64,000 nt of DNA from NCBI GenBank assembly GCA_027483445.1, contig JAIXUS010000071.1, positions 1 through 64,000 on the forward strand, given 5' to 3'. Below the pieces are notes generated by a model. It worked only from the letters and a program-made list of their open reading frames with translations. It was not told where the DNA came from and ran no database searches. A program made the translations under genes and the position numbers. Source of the DNA: Bacteroidota bacterium (GTDB lineage: Bacteria > Bacteroidota > Bacteroidia > M30B66). Each line of letters begins with the position of its first letter. The first letter of the stretch is position 1. Of this stretch, positions 41,274 through 50,811 are shown one piece after another.

Positions 41274-41609
41274 TTAAGAAATTCCCGACCTTAACTCGAC
41301 TAGGAACTGTTTGATTTTATTGAGTTTTTCTGCAATCTCGGCTTCGCCTTCTATGCTCTCTTTTCCGCCTTTTAACTTCTGTCGCGCGCCCTCTAAAGTA
41401 TACCCACGTTCTTTCACCAAATGATAAATGGCTCTGAAGTTTTGTAAGTCATCTTTGGTAAATAAACGATTCCCTTTTTTGTTTTTTCGGGGTTTAATGA
41501 TATCGAACTCTTTCTCCCAAAAGCGAATGAGTGAAGTATTCACCTGAAACAATTCAGCTACTTCGCCAATACTATAAAACAGCTTATCATTTTCTTCCTC
41601 AGAAAGCAT
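41274..41609 (-). CDS. MerR-family transcriptional regulator
   Basis: 111 residues. The N-terminal part KLFYSIGEVAELFQVNTSLIRFWEKEF is a winged helix-turn-helix of the MerR family with the characteristic RFWE motif, followed by the wing (KPRKNKKGNRLF) and DLQNFRAIYHLVKERGYTLEGARQKL. The C-terminal part is a short helix for dimerisation. No metal-binding Cys cluster is seen. The neighbouring downstream gene is the outer membrane barrel, and whether it regulates it is unknown. Confidence 0.85.
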   Translation of the reverse strand: MLSEEENDKLFYSIGEVAELFQVNTSLIRFWEKEFDIIKPRKNKKGNRLFTKDDLQNFRAIYHLVKERGYTLEGARQKLKGGKESIEGEAEIAEKLNKIKQFLVELRSGIS

Positions 41610-41694
41610 AGTGTGTCATTAGGTATTCAAATATAGTTTCTTCAGCAATACTTCTTAATTGTTTGGCCATTATATTTTATCCGGAATGAACAAC

Positions 41695-44577
41695 TTATCG
41701 TGGCGGAATTCCTGGCATCGGTGGGCCTTCCGGGAATCGTCCTTCTTTGTTTTCGGTATTGAGTGTTGGAAACTTTCTTAAGGTGTAAGTAAAGGTAAGC
41801 ATGAAGTATCGATTCAAAACCCTTGTCCTCACATCTTCAATATACGTCTCCGTTACAGTTCTGTTGATAGAGTTGTTTTGATTCAAAATATCAAATGCGG
41901 AAAATTTTAGCTCTCCCGATTGATTTTTCAGAAACCTCAAGCCAACATAGGCGTTCCACAATAGAAATTGTTGGTCAAAACCGCTACCCAGACCTAAGAA
42001 TTGATTGTAGGTGAAATCAGAGTTTATAACCAACCACTTTACAGGAATCCAGTTGATTTTAGCATTTCCTGAGTGAATCTGATAATTGTTGTTCAATTGC
42101 GGCTGCAATGTATTGGTTACCGCATTCCAGCCTCCGGTGTATGATAAAGTAAAGTCAATTTTGGGGTTGATGTTAGAAGCCAGAACAGCTCCTGCTGTAT
42201 AATTAGCCGTTGAAGTTTCATTCATGCGACCATTAATCATACCCGGTGTTCGTAAGTAGTTTCCGCCTCCCTGAATATTCAATGTGCTTTTAATCCACTT
42301 CAGAGGCATGCTGTAAGTGAGTAATGAACGATACGTTTGATACCCATCTAAATTTACGGGTCTGCTTAATTGAGCACCCGGTCTTAAACGAATTCCCCCA
42401 TACACCATGGTATCACTTGTTGCCACTAATGAGGAATTTCCAATATAGTCGTTGGTAAATGAGGCCGATCCATTAAAAAACAGAGAGCGTCCGCTTTCAG
42501 TGCTGGTTGTTCCAAATCTCACAGTAAGTGATTGCGACAACTCCTGATTCAAATCTGGATTTCCCGTGCTTAATTGAAGTGGATTAGAATTGTCGGGAAC
42601 AGCCTGAAGCTGACTAACAGTTGGGGCATTGGTGTTGGTTCGGTAAAAAATCCGAATGTTTGTCGCCCGGCTAAATTTGTAATTCAACATGGCAAAAGGC
42701 AGGATATTTCTAAATCTGCGTTGAAGCTCAAATGTGCTCGGAAAAAACTGATTGTTTTGCAAGGTGAATTCCTGAGCATTCACCGTAAGAACGCCCATTA
42801 ATTTCATGCTTCGAAGTCTCAATCCAATGCCACCTCGTTGTGTCGACTGCAAATTGTCAAATCGATTGCTAAGTAGCGAATCTAAACGATTAAACTCGCC
42901 TGAGTCCGGATCTTTGCGATTTGTTGTTCGGTCAGAAAAATTAAATGTATACGATGGAGAATAATTTACAAAGAGTTGCAGTGCCTTGCCCAAGGGCTCG
43001 GTATACATAACATTGGCAGAATATGTTTGACTGTTGGCGTAATTGTCGCCACGTTGACTAAACTCAAGAGTGCTGTCGGGTTGGAAAAATTGATTTATTG
43101 TGCTTAACTGGCTGCCTCCGGGTCTTTCCGACCAGTCTAAATTTAAGGCCACGGAAACAGTTCTGCCCTGTTTTTTAAATTTATGCCGGTATAAAATATT
43201 ATTATTGACAGTATATGGTGTATTAAAACTGCTGTTTCGGGTTTGTGTGTTGCTTAACAGTGAATCAGAATTAATTTGCGTGTTTCCATCCAGTCTAGCC
43301 GCATTCTGGTTGCCTTGCCAAGAAATACGCGGTGTATAAATAATTGAATTGAGTGAATCAATGGTATATTCAAAACGAAGGTTTAAGCGATGGTTTAGAT
43401 TATTGCTCCAGGAGCTGTTGCTCTCTTCATACCGCTGAGAAGTGGAATCGTTTAAAAAGAAGTTCCGCGCTGTTTGTTTATCAGTCTCGTTAAAGGTGTT
43501 ATTGAAAAAATAAGACGCTTGTAGTTTCAAACGCTTTGAAAGTGAGTCGGTGTAGTTAATTCCGAATGAATGAGTTGTATTGATTCCATTGCTCTGACTT
43601 ACCATGAAGTTCGAAGGATCATTTGCTCCCGGAACCATGCCCATCATTCTCATCATACCGCCGCGTCCGCCGCCTCCACCCATGCCGCCCATTCCACCAC
43701 CACTGCTTCCGCCAGTGAGCCCAACAAGGTCTTGCGATGAAAAGTTCTGTTGGTTAATATTATTGCTTTGACCTAAAATCGTTATTCTCCGGTTTCCTTT
43801 GAAGCGATTGTAATTCAGCCCTGCATTAAATCGATTTTCTGTTCCTGCCCCAGCATAAAATTTCCCAAAACTGGCATCTTTAAGCCCTCTTCCTCTTGTA
43901 ACTACATTGATGGCTTTACGCGCATTTCCATCATCAAAGCCGGTAAACTGGGCTTGGTCGCTCAGCCTGTCAAATACTTCAATCTTTTCTACCACTTCAG
44001 CCGGTAAATTCTTGAGTGCCATCGATGCGTCATCACCAAAAAATTCTTTGCCATCAATTAAAACTTTCTGAACAGTTTCACCGCCTACTTTTGCCTGACC
44101 ATTTTCAACAGTAATTCCGGGCATTTTCTTTACAAGATCTTCCAATGTAGCATCAGGGTTTGTCTTAAATGCATCAGCATTGTATTGAACCGTGTCGCCT
44201 TTTTGTTCTGCTCGAACCTGTGTGCCTTCAACCTCCAATTCCTTGAGCTGCTTACTGGAAGTCTTTAAGGAAATTATTCCTAAATTTTTATTTTCACTCA
44301 GAAATATAGGCCGACTATAATTTTCATAGCCTAGGAAATTCAATTTCAAAATATATCTTCCACTGGCTGCATTTAGTTTAACTCTACCCTCAATATCAGA
44401 GTTTGATCCAGTAATAAATACTGAATCGGTATTCAGTAATATAGCTGATACTCCAGGAATAAACTCGCCGGTTTTTTGATCTTTTATCTGTAATTCTAAA
44501 TTATAATTCTGCGCATTTAGCTTGGCTAAACAACACAACATTATGGCTACACATGTAGCTAAATGAATTTTCCTCAT
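41695..44577 (-). CDS. Outer membrane beta-barrel protein with carboxypeptidase-like domain
   Basis: 960 residues. Signal peptide, then a carboxypeptidase-regulatory-like domain (LQIKDQKTGEFIPGVSAIL at about 30-110) and a plug-like region (VQKVLIDGKEFFGDDASMALKNLPAEVVEKIEVF). A long beta-barrel of alternating strands follows. A Gly- and Met-rich low-complexity stretch lies near residues 290-315. The C-terminal residues are Pro-rich rather than ending with the usual aromatic residue. This is a TonB-receptor-like barrel of the family found throughout Bacteroidota; the substrate is unknown. Confidence 0.85.
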   Translation of the reverse strand: MRKIHLATCVAIMLCCLAKLNAQNYNLELQIKDQKTGEFIPGVSAILLNTDSVFITGSNSDIEGRVKLNAASGRYILKLNFLGYENYSRPIFLSENKNLGIISLKTSSKQLKELEVEGTQVRAEQKGDTVQYNADAFKTNPDATLEDLVKKMPGITVENGQAKVGGETVQKVLIDGKEFFGDDASMALKNLPAEVVEKIEVFDRLSDQAQFTGFDDGNARKAINVVTRGRGLKDASFGKFYAGAGTENRFNAGLNYNRFKGNRRITILGQSNNINQQNFSSQDLVGLTGGSSGGGMGGMGGGGGRGGMMRMMGMVPGANDPSNFMVSQSNGINTTHSFGINYTDSLSKRLKLQASYFFNNTFNETDKQTARNFFLNDSTSQRYEESNSSWSNNLNHRLNLRFEYTIDSLNSIIYTPRISWQGNQNAARLDGNTQINSDSLLSNTQTRNSSFNTPYTVNNNILYRHKFKKQGRTVSVALNLDWSERPGGSQLSTINQFFQPDSTLEFSQRGDNYANSQTYSANVMYTEPLGKALQLFVNYSPSYTFNFSDRTTNRKDPDSGEFNRLDSLLSNRFDNLQSTQRGGIGLRLRSMKLMGVLTVNAQEFTLQNNQFFPSTFELQRRFRNILPFAMLNYKFSRATNIRIFYRTNTNAPTVSQLQAVPDNSNPLQLSTGNPDLNQELSQSLTVRFGTTSTESGRSLFFNGSASFTNDYIGNSSLVATSDTMVYGGIRLRPGAQLSRPVNLDGYQTYRSLLTYSMPLKWIKSTLNIQGGGNYLRTPGMINGRMNETSTANYTAGAVLASNINPKIDFTLSYTGGWNAVTNTLQPQLNNNYQIHSGNAKINWIPVKWLVINSDFTYNQFLGLGSGFDQQFLLWNAYVGLRFLKNQSGELKFSAFDILNQNNSINRTVTETYIEDVRTRVLNRYFMLTFTYTLRKFPTLNTENKEGRFPEGPPMPGIPPR

Positions 44578-44745
44578 GGTTTAGTTTGACGATGCAAATG
44601 TAGACCATTTCGGAAATAGAGGGTTTAAATCCAAGTTGTTGTTTCCCCATTTTGCTTTTACACATCAGGAAAAATAGGCAATAAAGCCACACATTGCTGA
44701 ATTAGCAATGGATGCAGAATAAACAATTTCGATGAAATTGTGAGT

Positions 44746-46563
44746 TCAGTATTTCAAGATTGATTTGGCTTTCTGCCTTATGTTCACGGGCATTTCTACC
44801 GGTGGAGCATGAAAGGGTTTAATTCGAGCATCTACAAGTAAAGGACCTTCACAACCCCAATGTTTGTTGATTTGGAACGATTTAACTCCATATACATCAT
44901 GCGAAGGATTGGATCTTGTAAAGGTAACCCAAAGCCAATTCCCCAATCTTTCGCTCACAAATTGGGAATCATCACACACTGTAATCATCGGGAATTGCTC
45001 TACCCATTCTACTGGAATCGTAGCACACAATTGTTCAATTTCTCGCTTGGCGGTTTCATAGTTGGAGAATCGCGGACCTCGAATGGCTAGTACGCCGGGA
45101 AACACGATTTGAACATCACCAAACACTTCGGGGAGATTTTCATGAACCGGAACCTGATCTCCAAGCGTTCTTCTCGGCTTACCACATGCCGCTAAAACGA
45201 GTTTTGAACCTGTATTCAAGCCATCGCCGCTGTAATCTAAGGTATCTATGCTGGTTTGTGTGTGGAAATGTAAGTCGCGGCGCAGGTCGATGCGCTCGAG
45301 TATATGCCTGAAGAAGGCTTCCTCGTGGTGTGTGGTTAGCTTCGGATTGTCTTGTTTCGCTGCAATGAAAAGCCATTTTGCCAAACTCAATTGCCCCGTT
45401 CCCAGAATATGGTTCGATATTGTAAGCAGTTCTGCCGGACGGTTATCACCTTGTAAATAAGGTGTATAACGCTCTGAGCCAATGGCGAGCAGTAAAGGGT
45501 GAACTCCGGCAGCATCAACAGCATGAACTTCATGCACACCCGGAAGTTCATGCTTGATTGCTCCTCCCGTGAGCTCATGAATCAGCGCTCCAAAAGCCGT
45601 ATCTTCTTGAGGTGGACGGCCAACAACAGTGAATGGCCAGATGGCATCTTTTCGGTGGTAAACCTTTTTAACACGCATCAACGGAAATGGATGCGTTAAG
45701 CTATAATAGCCTAAATGGTCGCCAAATGGGCCTTCGGGCTTGTTTTCGTTAGGATATACTTCGCCTGTAATTACAAAGTCTGCATCCGAACTGATGCAAA
45801 AGCCATCCTCATCATAAAAATATCTGAAACGTCGATTATTTAGGGCTCCTGCAAAAGTCATCTCCGACAAACCTTCCGGTAAGGGCATAACTGCGCTCAG
45901 AATATGCGATGGAGGCCCTCCCACAAAAATGCTCACCTTCAGCGGCAAACCCCGCGCATTGGTTTTTGTTTGATGTACGCCAATACCACGGTGAAGCTGA
46001 TAATGCAACCCAATTTCTTGGTCCTGAATATATTCATTACCACCCAGTTGAATTCGATACATGCCTAGGTTGGCATTCATAATTCCGGGCTTGTCGATGT
46101 CTTCGGTGTACACCGCAGGAAGCGTCACAAACGGTCCGCCATCCATTGGCCAGTGTACAATTTGAGGAATATCAGAAATGCGACATTCTCCAAAGGCAAC
46201 AGGTTTGCTCCAGCGCGATTTCAACGGCAAAGCCTTGATGGCTAAAAAGGGAATCGCCAAATTATCGAGTGGCTTTTTCAAAGCCTGCATGGGGTCATTC
46301 TTAAGAGCAATTAGCTTTTGAATGTCCTTCCAGGTATCACGAAACATGAATTTACTCCGATCAATGTCGCCAAATAGATTGGATACCGCCGGAAATTTTG
46401 AGCCTTTTACACGTTCAAAAAGAAGAGCTTTGCCACCTCTTTCGAATTCTTCAAGGTGAATTGCCGACATTTCAAGATGCGGGTCTACCTCCTCGCGAAT
46501 GCGTTTTAAATGTCCGTTTTTTTCAAGATCTGCAATGCAATGCGAAAGACTTTTATATCCCAT
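44746..46563 (-). CDS. UbiD-family decarboxylase
   Basis: 605 residues. The start (SLSHCIADLEKNGHLKRIREEVDPHLEMSAI) and the blocks NLGMYRIQLGGNEYIQ, then VGGPPSHILSA and EGPFGDHLGYYS (with the Glu and His-rich prFMN site) match UbiD decarboxylases. A probable role is decarboxylation of a polyprenyl-hydroxybenzoate or a menaquinone pathway intermediate. The family uses prenylated FMN made by UbiX; no UbiX gene is in this window. The length is slightly above E. coli UbiD (497 residues) and is typical of the longer Bacteroidota type. Confidence 0.9.
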   Translation of the reverse strand: MGYKSLSHCIADLEKNGHLKRIREEVDPHLEMSAIHLEEFERGGKALLFERVKGSKFPAVSNLFGDIDRSKFMFRDTWKDIQKLIALKNDPMQALKKPLDNLAIPFLAIKALPLKSRWSKPVAFGECRISDIPQIVHWPMDGGPFVTLPAVYTEDIDKPGIMNANLGMYRIQLGGNEYIQDQEIGLHYQLHRGIGVHQTKTNARGLPLKVSIFVGGPPSHILSAVMPLPEGLSEMTFAGALNNRRFRYFYDEDGFCISSDADFVITGEVYPNENKPEGPFGDHLGYYSLTHPFPLMRVKKVYHRKDAIWPFTVVGRPPQEDTAFGALIHELTGGAIKHELPGVHEVHAVDAAGVHPLLLAIGSERYTPYLQGDNRPAELLTISNHILGTGQLSLAKWLFIAAKQDNPKLTTHHEEAFFRHILERIDLRRDLHFHTQTSIDTLDYSGDGLNTGSKLVLAACGKPRRTLGDQVPVHENLPEVFGDVQIVFPGVLAIRGPRFSNYETAKREIEQLCATIPVEWVEQFPMITVCDDSQFVSERLGNWLWVTFTRSNPSHDVYGVKSFQINKHWGCEGPLLVDARIKPFHAPPVEMPVNIRQKAKSILKY

Positions 46564-46637
46564 ATTCTCCTGCTTCGAGCGCCACTAAGGTACTCAACAG
46601 TCGAAAGATAAAATGGTTTTAATGAGAAAGGTAAAGT

Positions 46638-46673
46638 AACAAGCGCCGAAGTTGATTGCCTCCGGCGCTTGTT
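46638..46673 (-). terminator. Intrinsic terminator of the SIMPL-domain gene
   Basis: AACAAGCGCCG (46638-46648) pairs perfectly with CGGCGCTTGTT (46663-46673). It lies directly after the minus-strand stop at 46675 and is followed, in the minus direction, by a T-rich stretch. Confidence 0.75.
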
Positions 46674-46674
46674 A

Positions 46675-47766
46675 TCATTTGGTTCTTACCATAACGGTTG
46701 TATTGTTGTTTACAGAACCTCCTGCATTTTTTATTTTCTGCTGAATTTCAGCCCGGCGCAACTGCAAATCCAATTCCCGGTCTTCTTTTTCGCGCTTTGC
46801 CACTTCTGCAAGAACGATTTTGTAATTCACAGTTAAGTTTAAATAGAATTGAACTGTGGGTTCTACCATGTCAGAATTAAGCACTACATCAAATTGCCCA
46901 TACGGTACTTTTTCATAATACACGGTTTTATTTTTCTCGGCATAATTTATTTCAACAGGCTTTTCTTTAATGCCCATTTTCTTCGATTTTAATTTCGGAG
47001 CTACTGTATGGGCTGCGGTATACTGCACGTAGCGTTCCATTGGATAAACCGAACCTTGTGCCGTGGCATATTGCTGGGCTTCGAGCGTGAAGCCCATATT
47101 GGTATACGACTTTACCTTCTCATTTATGATCTCTTCAGCCTTTTGGCGCAATTGAGCATAAATATTGTCCATGTTCGATACATTGTAATCAATCTTAACA
47201 AGATCATAGATTTCAGCTTTTGCGGCCGCACTGATCAGATCATTCAAGCGATCATGCTCGGTAAATAACACATGAATATTTTTTTTCATTTCAAAACCAC
47301 TGGGAATTTCATTAAAGGTTTTTGAATACACTTTTTCGGTCGACTCAAATTCATATCTAGGAACCATTGAAATAAAGTCTACATGCGTGTTCTTAAGAGA
47401 AATTCCTACTTTAAGTAGCTCCTCAAATACATTATTCAATCTTACATCCATTAATGAATCCGTTTCCTCAATCGTTTCCCCAACCTGTGTAATGCTTAAA
47501 ACAGCAACGTAAGAGGTGGCCTTCATGTTAATCATTACATCAGCTTTGATGGGTGTAAGAGAATGCCCCATCGATACCGGGGTTAGATTTACACCTTTGG
47601 GTGCGTTGTGTTGTAGAAATGATTGATTGCCGTAAGCATCTCCATAAATTTGATTTCCGGAAGAGTTTGGCGAAGCCACCACTGCGTTTCCTGCCGATTG
47701 AGCGTGTATGCCGATGAAGCTGGTTAGGCAAAACAAACCCGAAATAAAAGTGCGTTTCATGTTCAC
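46675..47766 (-). CDS. Exported SIMPL-domain (DUF541) protein
   Basis: 363 residues. Signal peptide (MNMKRTFISGLFCLTSFIGIHAQ), then a SIMPL domain over about residues 75-330 with the typical strand and helix start (YVAVLSITQVGETIEETDSLMDVRLNNVFEELLKVGI). A C-terminal charged helix (KREKEDRELDLQLRRAEIQQK) follows. SIMPL proteins are periplasmic or outer-membrane proteins of uncertain function. The gene is a single unit between UbiD and aconitase. Confidence 0.8.
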   Translation of the reverse strand: MNMKRTFISGLFCLTSFIGIHAQSAGNAVVASPNSSGNQIYGDAYGNQSFLQHNAPKGVNLTPVSMGHSLTPIKADVMINMKATSYVAVLSITQVGETIEETDSLMDVRLNNVFEELLKVGISLKNTHVDFISMVPRYEFESTEKVYSKTFNEIPSGFEMKKNIHVLFTEHDRLNDLISAAAKAEIYDLVKIDYNVSNMDNIYAQLRQKAEEIINEKVKSYTNMGFTLEAQQYATAQGSVYPMERYVQYTAAHTVAPKLKSKKMGIKEKPVEINYAEKNKTVYYEKVPYGQFDVVLNSDMVEPTVQFYLNLTVNYKIVLAEVAKREKEDRELDLQLRRAEIQQKIKNAGGSVNNNTTVMVRTK

Positions 47767-47847
47767 AAAGTTTTAGGTCGGGCCTTATGCCATTCTTAAA
47801 ACCAGGTTCAATTGTGGTGAATCAATTTTGGTTGAGTATAAAAAAAA

Positions 47848-47882
47848 CACCCGAAATGCACGCTAAACGCGCATTTCGGGTG
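47848..47882 (-). terminator. Intrinsic terminator downstream of aconitase
   Basis: CACCCGAAATGC (47848-47859) pairs perfectly with GCATTTCGGGTG (47871-47882). On the minus strand it follows the aconitase stop and is followed by seven T residues. Confidence 0.9.
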
Positions 47883-47904
47883 AATAAAAGAGACTACCGC
47901 GACC

Positions 47905-50172
47905 TTAGTTGGCTACGCCAGCTTTGATGATATTCAGTGCCGCACCGGCCTTAAACCACTCAATTTGCTGTGCGTTGTAGCTGTGGTTTACCAAAATACT
48001 GTCTTTCGAGCCATCGGCATGATTGAGCACCAGTTCGAGGGCTTTGCCCGGTGCAAAACTCGTGAGCCCATTGATGTCGATCTTGTCGTTTTCCTGAATC
48101 TTATCGTAATCGGCTTTATCGGCGAAGGTGAGCGCCAACATACCTTGTTTTTTAAGGTTGGTTTCGTGAATGCGGGCAAAACTCTTCACCAATACAGCAC
48201 GAACGCCGAGGTGACGAGGTTCCATTGCAGCGTGTTCGCGGCTTGAGCCTTCGCCATAGTTTTCATCTCCCACCACAATCGACCCAATTCCAGCGGCTTT
48301 GTAGGCGCGTTGAGTAGCCGGAACAGGACCATATTCGCCGGTGAGCTGATTTTTCACGGAGTCTGTTTTCTCATTGTAGAAATTAACCGCTCCAATCAAC
48401 AGGTTGTTGGAGATATTGTCGAGGTGCCCACGGTATTTCAACCATGGACCAGCCATTGAAATATGGTCGGTAGTGCATTTTCCTTTCACCTTAATCAACA
48501 ACTTCAGGCCTTTTAGATCTGTTCCTTCCCATGCAGGGAACGAATCGAGCAACTGCAAGCGGTCGCTGGTAGGCGATACCATCACCTGAACCGAGGAGCC
48601 ATCCTCCGCAGGAGCCTGATAACCGGCATCTTCTACTGCAAAACCGCGGTTTGGAAGCTCGTCGCCGCTTGGCTCATCTAATTTCACGGCAACACCATCA
48701 GCATTGATGAGTGTGTCGGTGAGCGGGTTGAAGCTGAGGTCGCCCGCAATAGCCAGGGCTGTTACGAGTTCTGGCGATCCAACAAAAGCAAAGGTGTTGG
48801 GATTGCCATCTGCGCGCTTCGCGAAATTACGGTTGAACGAGTGCACAATGGTGTTTTTCTCCTGTTTCTCAGCACCCATGCGGTTCCACATACCAATGCA
48901 AGGACCACAGGCGTTGGCAAAAACCTTAGCTCCGATTTTGTCGAAAACTTCGAGGAATCCGTCGCGCTCTATGGTGTAACGCACTTGTTCTGAGCCTGGT
49001 GTAATGGTGAATTCCGCTTTTGGACTCAGCTTCTTTTCCGCAGCTTGGCGAGCCAGCGATACAGAACGGCTGATGTCTTCGTAGGAAGAATTGGTGCATG
49101 AACCGATCAAACCGACTTCTACTTTGGTGGGCCATCCATTCGCTGCAGCCACTTCTTTCATTTTCGAAATGGGCGTAGCTAAATCTGGAGTAAATGGTCC
49201 ATTGAGATGAGGTTCCAGCTCGCTAAGGTTGATTTCAATCACCTGATCGAAGTAGTTTTCCGGATTGGCATATACTTCCGGGTCGGCTGTGAGATGCTCG
49301 CGAATACCGTTGGCCAGTTCTGCCACTTCGGCGCGGCCTGTGGCTTTCAGGTAACGCTCCATTGAATCGTCGTAGCCGAACGTAGATGTTGTAGCTCCAA
49401 TTTCAGCGCCCATATTACAAATTGTGCCTTTTCCGGTACAGCTCATTGAAGTTGCGCCTTCACCAAAATACTCCACAATGCAACCGGTTCCACCTTTAAC
49501 GGTTAGAATTCCGGCCACTTTTAGAATTACATCTTTTGGAGACGTCCAACCACTCAATTTTCCGGTTAATTTAACACCAATAAGTTTTGGGAATTTCAGT
49601 TCCCAAGGTAAGCCCGCCATTACGTCGCAGGCATCAGCTCCACCCACACCAATGGCAATCATCCCTAAACCACCCGCATTAACCGTGTGCGAGTCGGTGC
49701 CAATCATCATTCCGCCGGGGAACGCATAATTCTCAAGTACAACTTGATGGATAATTCCCGCGCCAGGCTTCCAGAATCCAATTCCGTATTTGTTCGAAAT
49801 AGAGGCTAGAAAATCGTACACTTCCTTGTTCGAATTCACCGCCACATTCAAGTCTTCCGATGAGCCTACCTGTGCAGTAATGAGGTGATCGCAGTGTACC
49901 GAGGAGGGCACAGCAACTTTTTTTCTTCCGGCTTGCATGAATTGCAGAAGCGCCATCTGGGCCGTTGCATCCTGCATAGCTACGCGATCGGGCGCAAAGT
50001 CTACATAATCCTTCCCGCGTTCAAAGGCGCGCGATGCTGGATTTTCCCACAAGTGGGCGTAGAGGATTTTCTCAGAAAGAGTAAGCGGCTTGCCAACCAC
50101 ATTGCGGGCGGCGGCGATACGCGGGCCAAACTGGGCGTACACGTTTTTGATCATCTCAAGATCGAATGCCAT
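47905..50172 (-). CDS. acn: Aconitate hydratase
   Basis: 755 residues. The swivelling and Fe-S domains are complete: [11 protein letters not shown] with the first cluster Cys, then [10 protein letters not shown] with the others, [15 protein letters not shown], and [17 protein letters not shown] in the C-terminal swivel domain. It interconverts citrate and isocitrate in the TCA cycle. The size matches the mitochondrial-type aconitase common in this phylum. A candidate promoter lies about 60-90 bases upstream. Confidence 0.97.
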   Translation of the reverse strand: MAFDLEMIKNVYAQFGPRIAAARNVVGKPLTLSEKILYAHLWENPASRAFERGKDYVDFAPDRVAMQDATAQMALLQFMQAGRKKVAVPSSVHCDHLITAQVGSSEDLNVAVNSNKEVYDFLASISNKYGIGFWKPGAGIIHQVVLENYAFPGGMMIGTDSHTVNAGGLGMIAIGVGGADACDVMAGLPWELKFPKLIGVKLTGKLSGWTSPKDVILKVAGILTVKGGTGCIVEYFGEGATSMSCTGKGTICNMGAEIGATTSTFGYDDSMERYLKATGRAEVAELANGIREHLTADPEVYANPENYFDQVIEINLSELEPHLNGPFTPDLATPISKMKEVAAANGWPTKVEVGLIGSCTNSSYEDISRSVSLARQAAEKKLSPKAEFTITPGSEQVRYTIERDGFLEVFDKIGAKVFANACGPCIGMWNRMGAEKQEKNTIVHSFNRNFAKRADGNPNTFAFVGSPELVTALAIAGDLSFNPLTDTLINADGVAVKLDEPSGDELPNRGFAVEDAGYQAPAEDGSSVQVMVSPTSDRLQLLDSFPAWEGTDLKGLKLLIKVKGKCTTDHISMAGPWLKYRGHLDNISNNLLIGAVNFYNEKTDSVKNQLTGEYGPVPATQRAYKAAGIGSIVVGDENYGEGSSREHAAMEPRHLGVRAVLVKSFARIHETNLKKQGMLALTFADKADYDKIQENDKIDINGLTSFAPGKALELVLNHADGSKDSILVNHSYNAQQIEWFKAGAALNIIKAGVAN

Positions 50173-50230
50173 GAATTATCTTTTTTAAGGTGTTGAAAAT
50201 GAGTTTGTTGAATACTTCACAATCTGAAGG

Positions 50231-50261
50231 CTAAACTACTCTATCTGCCGCGATTGTGCAA
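50231..50261 (-). promoter_or_regulatory. Candidate Bacteroidota promoter for aconitase
   Basis: On the minus strand TTG (50259-50261), then 20 bases, then TAGTTTAG (50231-50238) resembles the TTG-N19-TAnnTTTG arrangement, with one mismatch in the -7 element. The leader to the start codon at 50172 would be about 50 bases. Confidence 0.35.
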
Positions 50262-50422
50262 GCCTTCGATTATTTTTAGCAATTCCATTTTAGTGGCCAA
50301 TTGATGACCTCGGTATACAAATGGTTTCAGGATTGTTTTTCGCAGTAATTTGTTCATTATCAATGATAAACTACTGTCGTGATGGTATTGCAATAAACCT
50401 TCGTAACGCTCTTTTGAGTTGA

Positions 50423-50659
50423 TTACTTCACCGTGCAGCTGTAACCTTCTGATTCCTTGATCATTACATTCGTGCTCAGAATGGCTCTCCCGGTTACCGA
50501 ATTACGCCCGCACACTTCTTCGGTTTGGCCCTGGATTGTGCAACCAAACAAGGGATCAGATTGTGGATTGGTGCAAACACATTCGTAACATTTTTTACAT
50601 GAGGTGCTCGCCAAAACCGTTAGCAAGCCTACCACAACGGCAATTCTATTTCTCATCAT
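50423..50659 (-). CDS. Small Cys-rich lipoprotein
   Basis: 78 residues. Signal peptide with lipobox LASTSC (Cys21), followed by closely spaced cysteines (KCYECVC, then GCTI, VCGR and the C-terminal SCTV). Disulphide bonding is likely. No family was recognised. It stands alone between aconitase and the helicase, with its 3' end pointing to the aconitase upstream region. Confidence 0.65.
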   Translation of the reverse strand: MMRNRIAVVVGLLTVLASTSCKKCYECVCTNPQSDPLFGCTIQGQTEEVCGRNSVTGRAILSTNVMIKESEGYSCTVK

Positions 50660-50732
50660 GGTGCGAAGATAGAAGGGTTTGCAGTTTATGGAATATTTTT
50701 TTGGGGGTGGATGACTGACTCATCCAAAAAAA

Positions 50733-50775
50733 TGAAAAACATTTTTCCTTTTGGAGGATTGCGAAAAATGTTTCA
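50733..50775 (+). promoter_or_regulatory. Inverted repeat upstream of the helicase gene
   Basis: TGAAAAACATTTTTC (50733-50747) and GAAAAATGTTTCA (50763-50775) are nearly complementary and lie 37 bases before the ATG at 50812. It could be an operator or a hairpin in the leader. A second short inverted repeat GATGA/TCATC lies just upstream. Confidence 0.45.
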
Positions 50776-50811
50776 TTTTCGTGCTGCACTGTATCGGTTT
50801 AAACCGATTTT